A DNA stretch of 6,857 nt from Cytophagales bacterium (GTDB taxonomy: Bacteria; Bacteroidota; Bacteroidia; Cytophagales; 172606-1), in NCBI GenBank assembly GCA_025455595.1, contig JALOMD010000146.1:1-6857 (forward strand), in the 5' to 3' direction. Position 1 is the stretch's first letter; each line of letters begins with the position of its first letter. Shown piece after piece: positions 1-5,522 of the stretch. Below the pieces are notes generated by a model that ran no database searches, was not told the origin of the DNA, and saw only the letters and a program-made list of their open reading frames with translations. A program made the position numbers and the translations under genes.

Positions 1-50
1 GCGGGAATGCTCAAAACGCATTTGGCAGAAGAAGCGGCGTGCAATGCTGC

Positions 51-97
51 ACGAAGCATCGAAGTACGAAGCATCGAAACTATGAAAAAACTATGAA
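51..97. repeat. Degenerate short tandem repeat upstream of the glycine-rich protein gene
   Basis: The 13-mer ACGAAGCATCGAA occurs twice (51-63 and 66-78, period 15). It is followed by two copies of ACTATGAA (79-86 and 90-97). The whole tract reads as units of 7-8 bases ending in CGAA or TGAA. It is non-coding and lies just upstream of the first gene. A similar TACGAA-based tract occurs at 6403-6469, so this looks like a genome-wide class of short tandem repeats rather than a site specific to this gene. Confidence 0.6.
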
Positions 98-162
98 TTT
101 TCCCGTTACAAAGCCTTCGGGCGGGTTTCCGAACTTTGGTTCAAACAAAACAAGAAACAAAA

Positions 163-990
163 ATGGAAACCATGAACGTACAAGAACAAGAACTTTGGAC
201 AAGGCTCCAAGGTTTCGGATGGAACGAATCCACGGCCGATTTTTCGTTCACGCAGAGACTGGCACAAGAAAACCGCTGGTCGGTTGGATATGCACAGCGC
301 GTCGTTGACGAATACAAACGATTTCTATTCCTGGCATGCGTGGCAGGCACGCAAGTCACCCCGTCGGATGCGGTGGATCAGGCGTGGCACCTGCATTTGT
401 CTTACACCAAGTCATACTGGCAAGACCTCTGCCGCGACACACTGAACAGGGAAATTCACCACAACCCTACCAACGGTGGAACGCAAGAAACACAGAAATT
501 CAAAGATTGCTACGAAGAGACGCTGCAACTGTACAAAGAAAAGTTCGGCGAATATCCACCCGACGATATCTGGCAACCCACCGCCTTGCGATTTACAGAC
601 ACCGACTTTGTGCGCGTAAACCGCAGCCGCAACTGGATTTTACAGAAACCGGTGCAATTGTCAAAGAAAACAGCCTTGCTGGGTGTGTCGTTGCTGGTGG
701 TGCCAGCCTCGGCAGGAATGCTACTGGGTATTTTCATTGCCGTTGTTGCATTTGCCATTCTGTTCATTGTGCTGATACGGTCTATGGACGGCACCCGCAG
801 ACGCTTGGAACAAGGTGATTACCTGTCGGCGGATGGAGGCGATGGCCTCACTTGGCTCTATACAAGCGGCGGCGGCGATACCGACAGCAGCGGAGACGGC
901 GATAGTGGCGGAGACTCCGGTGGCGACGGCGGCTCCGGTTGTGGGTCTGGGTGCGGAGGGGGCGGTTGTGGCGGCGGGTGCGGAAGCTGA
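163..990 (+). CDS. Glycine-rich domain-containing (GRDP-like) membrane protein
   Basis: The product is 275 aa from ATG 163; ATG 172 would give 272 aa. The open frame begins at a TTG at 136, but the A-rich run before 163 is typical of Bacteroidota starts. The N-terminal half (about 5-140) is a soluble helical region with the motif P67-S-D-A-V-D-Q-A-W-H-L-H-L-S-Y-T-K-S-Y-W86. This resembles the conserved W-H-x-H core of the glycine-rich-domain-containing family, known from plant GRDPs and many bacterial proteins. One or two hydrophobic segments follow at about 170-205. From about 226 the tail is almost all Gly, Ser, Asp and Cys and ends in GCGSGCGGGGCGGGCGS with four cysteines, similar to the tails of TIGR04222-type membrane proteins. 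The function is unknown. Metal or envelope binding by the Cys/Gly tail is only a guess. The gene is monocistronic, with palindromic repeats downstream. Confidence 0.8.
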   Translation: METMNVQEQELWTRLQGFGWNESTADFSFTQRLAQENRWSVGYAQRVVDEYKRFLFLACVAGTQVTPSDAVDQAWHLHLSYTKSYWQDLCRDTLNREIHHNPTNGGTQETQKFKDCYEETLQLYKEKFGEYPPDDIWQPTALRFTDTDFVRVNRSRNWILQKPVQLSKKTALLGVSLLVVPASAGMLLGIFIAVVAFAILFIVLIRSMDGTRRRLEQGDYLSADGGDGLTWLYTSGGGDTDSSGDGDSGGDSGGDGGSGCGSGCGGGGCGGGCGS

Positions 991-1017
991 TTTTGTAATG
1001 ATGAGTGATGTTCTATA

Positions 1018-1047
1018 GCGTTTCAAGCAAAAAACGCTCAAAACGCC
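1018..1047 (-). repeat. Dispersed intergenic palindrome, copy 1
   Basis: Outer arms GCGTTT / AAACGC (1018-1023, 1041-1046) and inner arms AGC / GCT enclose an A-rich loop. Read on the - strand it begins GGCGTTTTGAGCG and matches the other copies. It lies 28 bases after the stop of the glycine-rich protein gene, so it could help end transcription, although there is no clean U-run after the stem. Confidence 0.6.
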
Positions 1048-1094
1048 AATCGGCTGCTCAAATTGAGCATTGGGCGGAAAAAACGGCTTGGCCA

Positions 1095-1133
1095 AATAGT
1101 TGTCAATTTTCCGGTTGTTTTTGCGCAACTATT
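1095..1133. repeat. 8-base inverted repeat AATAGTTG / CAACTATT
   Basis: AATAGTTG (1095-1102) and CAACTATT (1126-1133) are perfect reverse complements separated by 23 bases. The right arm lies inside the spacer of the candidate promoter at 1115-1146. It could be an operator or a weak hairpin, but an 8-base match at this distance could also occur by chance. Confidence 0.3.
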
Positions 1134-1146
1134 GCCCTTAAATTTG
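1115..1146 (+). promoter_or_regulatory. Candidate Bacteroidota-type promoter (TTG-N21-TAAATTTG)
   Basis: TAAATTTG (1139-1146) is an exact match to the Bacteroidota -7 box TAnnTTTG. A TTG at 1115-1117 lies 21 bases upstream, within the usual -33 spacing. If used, it would give the alkyltransferase-like gene a leader of about 225 bases carrying the palindrome at 1174-1205. The long leader makes the assignment uncertain. Confidence 0.35.
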
Positions 1147-1173
1147 CGCATGCCTGACGGGCCTATTGTGTCA

Positions 1174-1205
1174 CCGTTTTGGGCGATTTTCACCTAAAAC
1201 GCCGG
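1174..1205 (+). repeat. Dispersed intergenic palindrome, copy 2
   Basis: Arms CGTTTT (1175-1180) and AAAACG (1196-1201) are extended inward by a G-T wobble and GG / CC around an A/T-rich loop. The + strand reads CCGTTTTGGGCGATTTT, the same strand sense as the copy at 6470. It is followed directly by GGTTACAAAGCC, a motif also found at 105-116 upstream of the first gene. Confidence 0.65.
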
Positions 1206-1377
1206 TTACAAAGCCTCGGTCAGTGAAATATTGACAGACCTCTCCCCTACCCTGTTCTTTTCCATGCCGTGGCTGCAATGACAAATGCCCGGTCGCCAGT
1301 GGCTTGTCGCCAGTGCGGTTTCATTGCAAACCATTGTTATTGTTGCGTTGTTGAATTTCCTACAAAAAAACATAGAC

Positions 1378-1728
1378 ATGAAAAACGCGAATGATCCGAA
1401 AGAATACTCTTTTTTTGACGATGTGTACGATGTGGTACGATTGATACCAGTGGGGCGGGTCACTTCCTACGGGGCCATCGCCAAGTACTTGGGCAGCGGA
1501 CTGAGTGCCCGGATGGTGGGCTGGGCCATGAACGCCGCAGGCACCGCCGAGCCGCCCGTTCCTGCCCACCGCGTAGTGAATAGAGCCGGGCTGCTGAGCG
1601 GCAAAGCCTACTTCGGAACGCCCACACGGATGCAGGAGTTGCTGGAAGCGGAAAACATTGAAGTAAACAACGATGTAATTGCGAATTTCAACAAACTGTT
1701 TTGGGATCCGGCGGTTGAGCTGCAATAG
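1378..1728 (+). CDS. Alkyltransferase-like protein (ATL), MGMT DNA-binding-domain family
   Basis: The product is 116 aa from ATG 1378, which is preceded by an A-rich stretch. The longer frame from 1285 adds 31 residues unrelated to the domain. The protein covers the C-terminal DNA-binding domain of O6-alkylguanine-DNA alkyltransferase: the N-terminal helix, T29-S-Y-G (the Tyr that rotates the target phosphate), the helix-turn-helix with the arginine finger in S43-A-R-M-V-G-W-A-M, and the active-site strip at 62-66. That strip reads P-A-H-R-V instead of P-C-H-R-V. The alkyl-accepting cysteine is therefore replaced by Ala63, as in known bacterial ATLs. Such proteins bind O6-alkylguanine in DNA without repairing it and, by family precedent, flag it for nucleotide excision repair. 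It acts in the cytoplasm. The length is normal for an ATL. Palindromic repeats lie on both sides of the gene. Confidence 0.92.
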   Translation: MKNANDPKEYSFFDDVYDVVRLIPVGRVTSYGAIAKYLGSGLSARMVGWAMNAAGTAEPPVPAHRVVNRAGLLSGKAYFGTPTRMQELLEAENIEVNNDVIANFNKLFWDPAVELQ

Positions 1729-1767
1729 AAATCCTCTATTCCATGGCAGAGAAACCAACCGCAAATA

Positions 1768-1795
1768 CATTTTTCCGCAAAAACGCCTGAAACGG
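1768..1795 (-). repeat. Dispersed intergenic palindrome, copy 3 (between convergent genes)
   Basis: The - strand reads CCGTTTCAGGCGTTTTTGC, matching the family; the second arm (GGAAAAATG) is degenerate. It fills the 73-base gap between the converging alkyltransferase-like and lipoprotein genes. That position would suit a bidirectional transcription stop, but the weak pairing makes this uncertain. Confidence 0.5.
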
Positions 1796-1801
1796 TTTCT
1801 T

Positions 1802-2440
1802 CTATTGGGAAACGATTTTGGCACTGAGAGCATTGAAAGTAAAATCCTGCACGCCTATCAGTCCATAGACAGTTTCGCCGGGCTGTAGCTGACGGCCAAT
1901 CAGGTTGTAGGTTCGCAGTTCTTCCATGAATCTCTTGTTGGCAGTGCCCGCAACAGCCATGTTGCCAATCGTGATGCCCGGCCCCAAGGCCAGTCCGATG
2001 GGAATTCTACTATTGACGGTCGTTCGTCCGGATGCGTCTGTGCCGTAGAAAACCAGCCGGGTGAATGTCAGCGGGGCGTACAGCAGATAAATGGCCACCC
2101 CTTGCTTCAGTTGCTGATGTACATACTCAGGAGCAAGCACCACCACTTCGTTGTTACCATTGTACAGTTTCAAGTCCTGGTTAAACGTAACCGTTCTGTC
2201 CCAGTTGTTGGTGATTTTTATAGCCACCACCCGAATTCCCTTTCTGTCTTCTTTTTTGGCGTATTTTTTATTTCCCAGCATCCTAAGCGTGCCGTGCTGA
2301 TAAGAAAAAGCAATCGGGCCTTCGGTGGAATTGTTGTTGTACGACAACTTTTGCGGCATGATGGGTTTGTAAGTAGAGGCGCAATGGGTGAACAACAAAG
2401 GCGCAATTGCCAAGCAAATAAAGAGTAGTCTTTTTCGCAT
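1802..2440 (-). CDS. Probable lipoprotein of unknown function
   Basis: The product is 212 aa from an ATG at 2440. The N-terminus is a signal peptide: MRKR, a hydrophobic core at 5-17, then F-T-H-C20-A-S. Cys20 is the likely lipidation site, although His at -1 is unusual for a lipobox. The mature part is hydrophilic and beta-rich in look. It has an I-T-N-N-W-D-R-T-V-T-F segment reminiscent of small beta-sandwich envelope proteins, and a conspicuous Gly-rich hydrophobic stretch at about 150-165 (GLALGPGITIGNMAVAG). I do not recognise a named family. It probably sits on the periplasmic side of the inner or outer membrane. It is separated by 471 bases from the response regulator gene, so it is probably transcribed on its own. 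Confidence 0.7.
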   Translation of the reverse strand: MRKRLLFICLAIAPLLFTHCASTYKPIMPQKLSYNNNSTEGPIAFSYQHGTLRMLGNKKYAKKEDRKGIRVVAIKITNNWDRTVTFNQDLKLYNGNNEVVVLAPEYVHQQLKQGVAIYLLYAPLTFTRLVFYGTDASGRTTVNSRIPIGLALGPGITIGNMAVAGTANKRFMEELRTYNLIGRQLQPGETVYGLIGVQDFTFNALSAKIVSQ

Positions 2441-2494
2441 ACGTCAATGAAGTTGGTGAAACCGGACGCAATAAAGTAAATTGCGGGCTAATTT

Positions 2495-2616
2495 CGTTAA
2501 CGCAATCTGCGTATTTTTTACCTCGACGTTTTTCGCCGAAAAACCCGATTTTGCGCCTCGTTTCACGCCCAGACAATGTCATGTGTAGCACATGGATGCG
2601 TTAACTTATTCTGCGT
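2495..2616. repeat. Direct repeat pair upstream of the lipoprotein gene
   Basis: CGTTAAC-N4-TCTGCGT occurs at 2495-2512 and again at 2599-2616, identical at 15 of 18 bases and 104 bases apart. The copies lie 55 and 159 bases upstream of the lipoprotein start, in its likely regulatory region. Each copy contains the palindrome GTTAAC. They could be two binding sites for a regulator; nothing shows which one. Confidence 0.4.
2528..2544. repeat. Short perfect hairpin
   Basis: GTTTTTC and GAAAAAC form a 7-base stem around a three-base loop (GCC). It lies about 90 bases upstream of the lipoprotein start. It shares the GTTTT / AAAAC arms of the dispersed palindromes but lacks their inner GGC / GCC pair and spacing, so I list it separately. 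Confidence 0.4.
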
Positions 2617-2691
2617 GCTTAATCACTGAAAATGAGTCGGTTACAAGAAGGATACGTTTACAAGGCGATTAGTCGCAGTCTGCCCCGAAGC

Positions 2692-2724
2692 GGCGTGTTT
2701 TGAGCAAAAAACGCCTAAAACGCC
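2692..2724 (-). repeat. Dispersed intergenic palindrome, copy 4
   Basis: Arms GTTTT (2697-2701) and AAAAC (2717-2721) have inner GC pairs around a run of six A. The right end continues CGCC and the left end begins GGCG, with two extra bases interrupting the left arm. The - strand reads GGCGTTTTAGGCGTTTTTTG. It lies between the lipoprotein gene and the response regulator gene, downstream of the latter. Confidence 0.6.
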
Positions 2725-2911
2725 ACTGTAGTGATCTCATGTGCTGGCTGTCATTTTTTCACAAAGTCTTTACACATAAAAGCTTTTTTCGTCTTGATTA
2801 TTTCTACTGCTACACTTCTGGCCGCTGGCCTCGTATCCGCATTGGTAAAGCTTGCCAGAAACCAACGCAAAAAATCTCCGAATTTGGCGGAAAACTTACA
2901 CAAGTCCGTCT

Positions 2912-3655
2912 TTACATCCCCAGTACCGTCTTCAGTTTCGCATAGCCGTTACGGCTCACCGGAATCTGTTTTCCGGACTGCAACACCGCCGTATAGGTCT
3001 CTTTCTGGTACGGATCAATGCGTGTGATTTGCTGCACCTGAACAATGTACGAACGGTGCACCCGCACGAACTGCTGTGCGTCCAGCAAGTTTTCAAAATG
3101 CTGCAACGTCTGTGTTTTTAAGAAATCGCCGTAAGCCGTGTGGATTTTCACATAGTCGTCGTCTGCTTCAAGACAGTGGACATCTTGCACAGGAATAATG
3201 CGGATGTTGGTTCCGGTCTTCACCACCAACCGGTTGCGTTGCACCGGCGACTGGGCGGCGGTTTCCAGCAATGCGTCTGTAGCCTCGTTTTTTTCCGCAG
3301 CACCCGACTGTTCCAACCACTTCTGCACGGCCTTGTCGAAGCGTTCCTTTGGGAACGGTTTCAACAGATAATCCACTGCGTGGGCATCAAACGCCCGGAT
3401 GGCGTACTCGTCGAACGCGGTGGTGAAAATGACTGCCGGTGGCTGGTTTATCAATTCCAGCATTTCAAACCCGTTGATTTTAGGCATTTGGATGTCCAAG
3501 AACACCAAGTCGGGCTGGTGCTGTTGGATGGCCTTGAATCCTTCGAATCCATCGTTGCATTCCTGTACCACTTCTATTTGCGGATGGTCTTGCAAATACT
3601 CTATTACAATCAGGCGGGCCAGCGGCTCGTCGTCAATGATTACGGCTCGTTTCAT
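2912..3655 (-). CDS. LytTR-family response regulator (LytR/AlgR type)
   Basis: The product is 247 aa from an ATG at 3655. The receiver domain (about 1-118) has the acidic pair D8-D9, the phosphorylation site D54 in F-L-D-I-Q-M-P, the switch residue T79 and K99 in L-L-K-P-F. A short linker follows. The LytTR DNA-binding domain spans about 142-245, with E-A-D-D-D-Y-V-K-I-H and F-V-R-V-H-R-S-Y-I-V as the typical family landmarks. All receiver residues needed for phosphotransfer are present. The start overlaps the kinase stop by 4 bases (ATGA), so the two are translated together and form a cognate pair. The protein should bind DNA as a dimer in the cytoplasm. Its targets are not visible here; autoregulation of the block or control of the LiaF-like gene is possible. 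Confidence 0.95.
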   Translation of the reverse strand: MKRAVIIDDEPLARLIVIEYLQDHPQIEVVQECNDGFEGFKAIQQHQPDLVFLDIQMPKINGFEMLELINQPPAVIFTTAFDEYAIRAFDAHAVDYLLKPFPKERFDKAVQKWLEQSGAAEKNEATDALLETAAQSPVQRNRLVVKTGTNIRIIPVQDVHCLEADDDYVKIHTAYGDFLKTQTLQHFENLLDAQQFVRVHRSYIVQVQQITRIDPYQKETYTAVLQSGKQIPVSRNGYAKLKTVLGM

Positions 3656-4716
3656 GGTTGCGGAATGCGAATAGTTGTAGTAAACAAAGAATCCTCGGAT
3701 TTTGTCTGTAGCAAATCGTTGCGGCCAAACAACAGGAACAGCCGACGTTGCACACTGCTCAGTCCGAAACCGGTTCCGTGCCGGGGCGCGGCAGTTTGCG
3801 GGTCGAACGGATTCTGTACACTGATTTCCAGCAAGCGATTCTGCAAGCCCGCTTTGACGGAGATGGTAACCGCCTCCGTAGTGTCGTACAGGCCGAACTT
3901 GATGGCGTTCTCAACCACGGGCTGTAGAATCAGCGGCGGCAACTGCAGGTTGTCGCAGTTTTCGTCACAGGCAATTTCTGTAGCCAGCCGGTGGCCGAAC
4001 CGCACTTTTTCTATGGAAAGATACAGTTGCAGGTGATCCAGTTCTTCGGCAAGGCTGATCCACTGCTCGTCTTCCCTTTTGAGCGTGCCACGCAGAAAAT
4101 CAGACAATTGGTGGATCATCGTGCGGGCCTCGGCGGGCCGCGCACCCACCAAGGCACTGACGGAATTGAGGCTGTTGAACAGAAAATGCGGCTGCAATTG
4201 CTGTCTTAGCTTGTACAATTCGGCTTCGCGGGCCAACTTCTCGGCATCAGACTTGCGTCGCTCTTCTTCTATTTTTTCTTGCAGCGACCGCCACAGTGTA
4301 ATCACGACCGTCATCCATGTAATCAATAAAAACGAGGCACCGAAACGCAACGGCAAGGTTATCCGCAAGAAAAACAGATAATCTGTGTAATCGGCCAGAA
4401 AATAAAGAAGCAGATAATACCCGCTTGCCACCGCTGCGGCCGTATAAATCAAGCACCATGCCAGTATCAACGCCTGCCGTTCTTTCTCAGGTCGGTAAAA
4501 CCGCAGGTTCCAGCCCAGCAACAGCCACGCCAGCAACAGCAATCCGTGCGAGACACCGCCGTCTATGAAAGCAATGCGCCACACAAAGCCCGCATGGAGC
4601 AAAGAATAAGTGTGCAAGCTGGCCAGCCCCAGCCAGCCAGCCAAAAACAATCCGCGAATCTTGCGGTCTGACAATGCGGGCAACAGGAACCCGAAGAAAT
4701 TGTTTTTGTCAGTCAA
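3652..4716 (-). CDS. LytS/YehU-type sensor histidine kinase
   Basis: The protein is 354 aa from a TTG at 4716. The frame stays open to a TTG at 4935 (427 aa), with no in-frame ATG before the conserved part. I prefer 4716 because the extra 73 residues are low in hydrophobic structure and run across a dispersed palindrome (4825-4853) that is otherwise strictly intergenic, and 354 aa is normal for the family. Four membrane segments lie at about 23-41, 56-72, 82-107 and 121-142. A coiled coil (145-172) follows, then the His_kinase domain with L-Q-P-H177-F-L-F-N-S-L-N (phospho-accepting His177), the N box P-V-V-E-N270-A-I-K-F-G and the G box G314-T-G-F-G-L. It passes phosphate to the regulator encoded directly downstream. 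There is no extracellular sensor domain, so sensing is probably within the membrane or through a partner such as the LiaF-like protein. Confidence 0.92.
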   Translation of the reverse strand: MTDKNNFFGFLLPALSDRKIRGLFLAGWLGLASLHTYSLLHAGFVWRIAFIDGGVSHGLLLLAWLLLGWNLRFYRPEKERQALILAWCLIYTAAAVASGYYLLLYFLADYTDYLFFLRITLPLRFGASFLLITWMTVVITLWRSLQEKIEEERRKSDAEKLAREAELYKLRQQLQPHFLFNSLNSVSALVGARPAEARTMIHQLSDFLRGTLKREDEQWISLAEELDHLQLYLSIEKVRFGHRLATEIACDENCDNLQLPPLILQPVVENAIKFGLYDTTEAVTISVKAGLQNRLLEISVQNPFDPQTAAPRHGTGFGLSSVQRRLFLLFGRNDLLQTKSEDSLFTTTIRIPQP

Positions 4717-4824
4717 TGGCGTTTTGCTTTGCAGATGATTGTACAGATTCGGTTTCGGCAGGATTGTATTCCTAATCCAAACCGGTACCAATAGGCTTTG
4801 ATTCGGATAGAGCCGAACCGGCAA

Positions 4825-4853
4825 CCGTTTTTGGCAAAAATCGCCCAAAACGG
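4825..4853 (-). repeat. Dispersed intergenic palindrome, copy 5
   Basis: This is one of the best-paired copies. CCGTTTT (4825-4831) pairs with AAAACGG (4847-4853); after one mismatch GGC pairs with GCC around loop AAAAATC. The - strand reads CCGTTTTGGGCGATTTTTGC, nearly identical to the copy at 1174. It lies in the gap between the DUF4288-like gene and the kinase, which supports a kinase start downstream of it. Confidence 0.7.
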
Positions 4854-4944
4854 CAATACCGGAGAATTGTAGTGGTCGAAAAACATTATCAGACCTCGGT
4901 GATTGGGTTCGATGCGACAAAATAATGTTTTTCAAACAGTGGTT

Positions 4945-5295
4945 TCAAGAAGCTGATTTCCAAGGATGAGCAGCAATAGACAATGCCTGCGCTTCAACCT
5001 TGCGAATGTACAAATCCGCATCCGGCGGCTCGGTGATTTGATAGTACAATTCCTGTCCGTCTTCCAAGCTGCCGACACACGTCAATTCGGCAACATCGAT
5101 GAAATTCCATTCCACCCACTGTTGGCGTTGGTTCAGAAAACGACACTGTTCCCTCTCCCCTATCGCCTGTGATTTCAGCAACGCACCAGTCCAGTCGGCG
5201 GCCAGCAACAGCCGCAACTGTTCGTCAAACTGCACTTGGTGGTTTCCGTCGCCACACACAATGCGAAACACAAGTTTTGTCACGTACCAGTCCAT
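4945..5295 (-). CDS. DUF4288-like small protein
   Basis: The product is 116 aa from ATG 5295; a TTG at 5301 would add two residues but the ATG is preferred. The N-terminus M-D-W-Y-V-T-K-L-V-F, the middle W60-V-E-W-N-F-I-D-V-A-E-L and the segment E78-D-G-Q-E-L-Y-Y-Q-I match the pattern I know for DUF4288 proteins, which are about 100 aa, cytoplasmic and of unknown function. There is no signal peptide or membrane segment. The gene is co-oriented with the LiaF-like gene (227 bases upstream) and the kinase (about 228 bases downstream). Both gaps contain a dispersed palindrome, so it may be an insertion into an ancestral LiaF-kinase-regulator block rather than a functional member. The family call is from recalled motifs and is moderate. 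Confidence 0.7.
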   Translation of the reverse strand: MDWYVTKLVFRIVCGDGNHQVQFDEQLRLLLAADWTGALLKSQAIGEREQCRFLNQRQQWVEWNFIDVAELTCVGSLEDGQELYYQITEPPDADLYIRKVEAQALSIAAHPWKSAS

Positions 5296-5350
5296 AGACA
5301 AAAAATTAAAATCCGGTTTTCACATTCCAATCAAGGCTGTGTAACGTTCT

Positions 5351-5380
5351 GCGTTTCAGGCAAATTTTGCCCGAAACACC
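5351..5380 (+). repeat. Dispersed intergenic palindrome, copy 6
   Basis: This copy pairs almost completely: GTTTC (5353-5357) with GAAAC (5373-5377), one A-C mismatch, then GGCAA with TTGCC around an ATT loop. It is nearly symmetric, so its orientation is only weakly assignable. It lies 55 bases upstream of the DUF4288-like start, in its probable leader. Confidence 0.65.
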
Positions 5381-5385
5381 AATCT

Positions 5386-5430
5386 GTAAGAGTGAGAGGC
5401 TTGCCCCGACGTGGCGGCGCAAGCCCTTAC
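5386..5430. repeat. GC-rich inverted repeat between the LiaF-like and DUF4288-like genes
   Basis: GGCTTGC (5398-5404) and GCAAGCC (5419-5425) form a 7-base stem with a 14-base loop. Flanking GTAAG (5386-5390) and CTTAC (5426-5430) can add five pairs below a 7-base one-sided bulge. It sits next to the palindrome at 5351-5380, so the leader of the DUF4288-like gene may carry two consecutive hairpins. There is no U-run directly after it, so a classical terminator is unlikely. Confidence 0.45.
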
Positions 5431-5522
5431 CCTACGAGTCAGGATCAACAGTTTTTTTGGGCATTTTACAACAAAAACAAAAATATCAAACTGTCTCAAA
5501 GTGATCACTCACTGCGAAGAAT

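Larger units (their letters stand above)
991..1377. other. Intergenic region with two palindromic repeats
   Basis: I find no credible gene in these 387 bases. The region holds two copies of the dispersed palindrome (1018-1047 and 1174-1205), an odd palindrome GCTCAAATTGAGC (1056-1068), an 8-base inverted repeat (1095-1133), a candidate promoter (1115-1146), the motif GTTACAAAGCCT (1205-1216, also at 105-116) and a 10-base direct repeat GTCGCCAGTG (1292-1301 and 1306-1315). The frame that continues upstream of the alkyltransferase-like gene to ATG 1285 lies within this repeat-bearing sequence and is not part of the conserved domain. Confidence 0.6.
2441..2911. other. Intergenic region of 471 bases
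   Basis: There is no confident gene here. Seen in it are a direct-repeat pair CGTTAAC-N4-TCTGCGT (2495-2512, 2599-2616), a tight hairpin (2528-2544) and one dispersed palindrome (2692-2724). A + strand frame (2731-3027) encodes a hydrophobic stretch AFFVLIISTATLLAAGLVSA followed by a basic segment. It resembles a single-pass microprotein, but the frame runs 116 bases antisense into the response regulator gene. I leave it uncalled. No clear TAnnTTTG promoter for the lipoprotein gene was found. Confidence 0.5.

Noticed and set aside
131..138. GAACTTTG as a -7 box for the glycine-rich protein gene
   Set aside because: One mismatch in the essential TA dinucleotide and no -33 TTG at suitable spacing.
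136..162. Upstream TTG start of the glycine-rich protein
   Set aside because: Two ATG codons follow at 163 and 172 after an A-rich run; the additional nine residues are polar and uninformative.
1285..1377. N-terminal extension of the alkyltransferase-like protein from ATG 1285
   Set aside because: The domain begins right after ATG 1378 and the extra 31 residues lie on a direct-repeat stretch; ATLs of about 110-120 aa have no such extension.
3140..4036. Long + strand open frame of 298 codons
   Set aside because: It is antisense to the response regulator and kinase genes, whose motifs are unambiguous, and its product resembles no protein family.
4717..4935. N-terminal extension of the histidine kinase frame to a TTG at 4935 (73 more residues)
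   Set aside because: Both possible starts are TTG. The extension is not membrane-like, crosses a copy of the intergenic palindrome and would make the kinase unusually long. The frame is probably open by chance.
5478..5485. TAnnTTTG match (TATTTTTG on the - strand) upstream of the DUF4288-like gene
   Set aside because: It lies in a very A/T-rich run where chance matches are likely, and no TTG is found at the proper -33 distance.
5500..5509. Perfect palindrome AGTGATCACT after the LiaF-like gene stop
   Set aside because: It has no loop, so it is not a hairpin terminator, and a 10-base palindrome alone is weak evidence for an operator.
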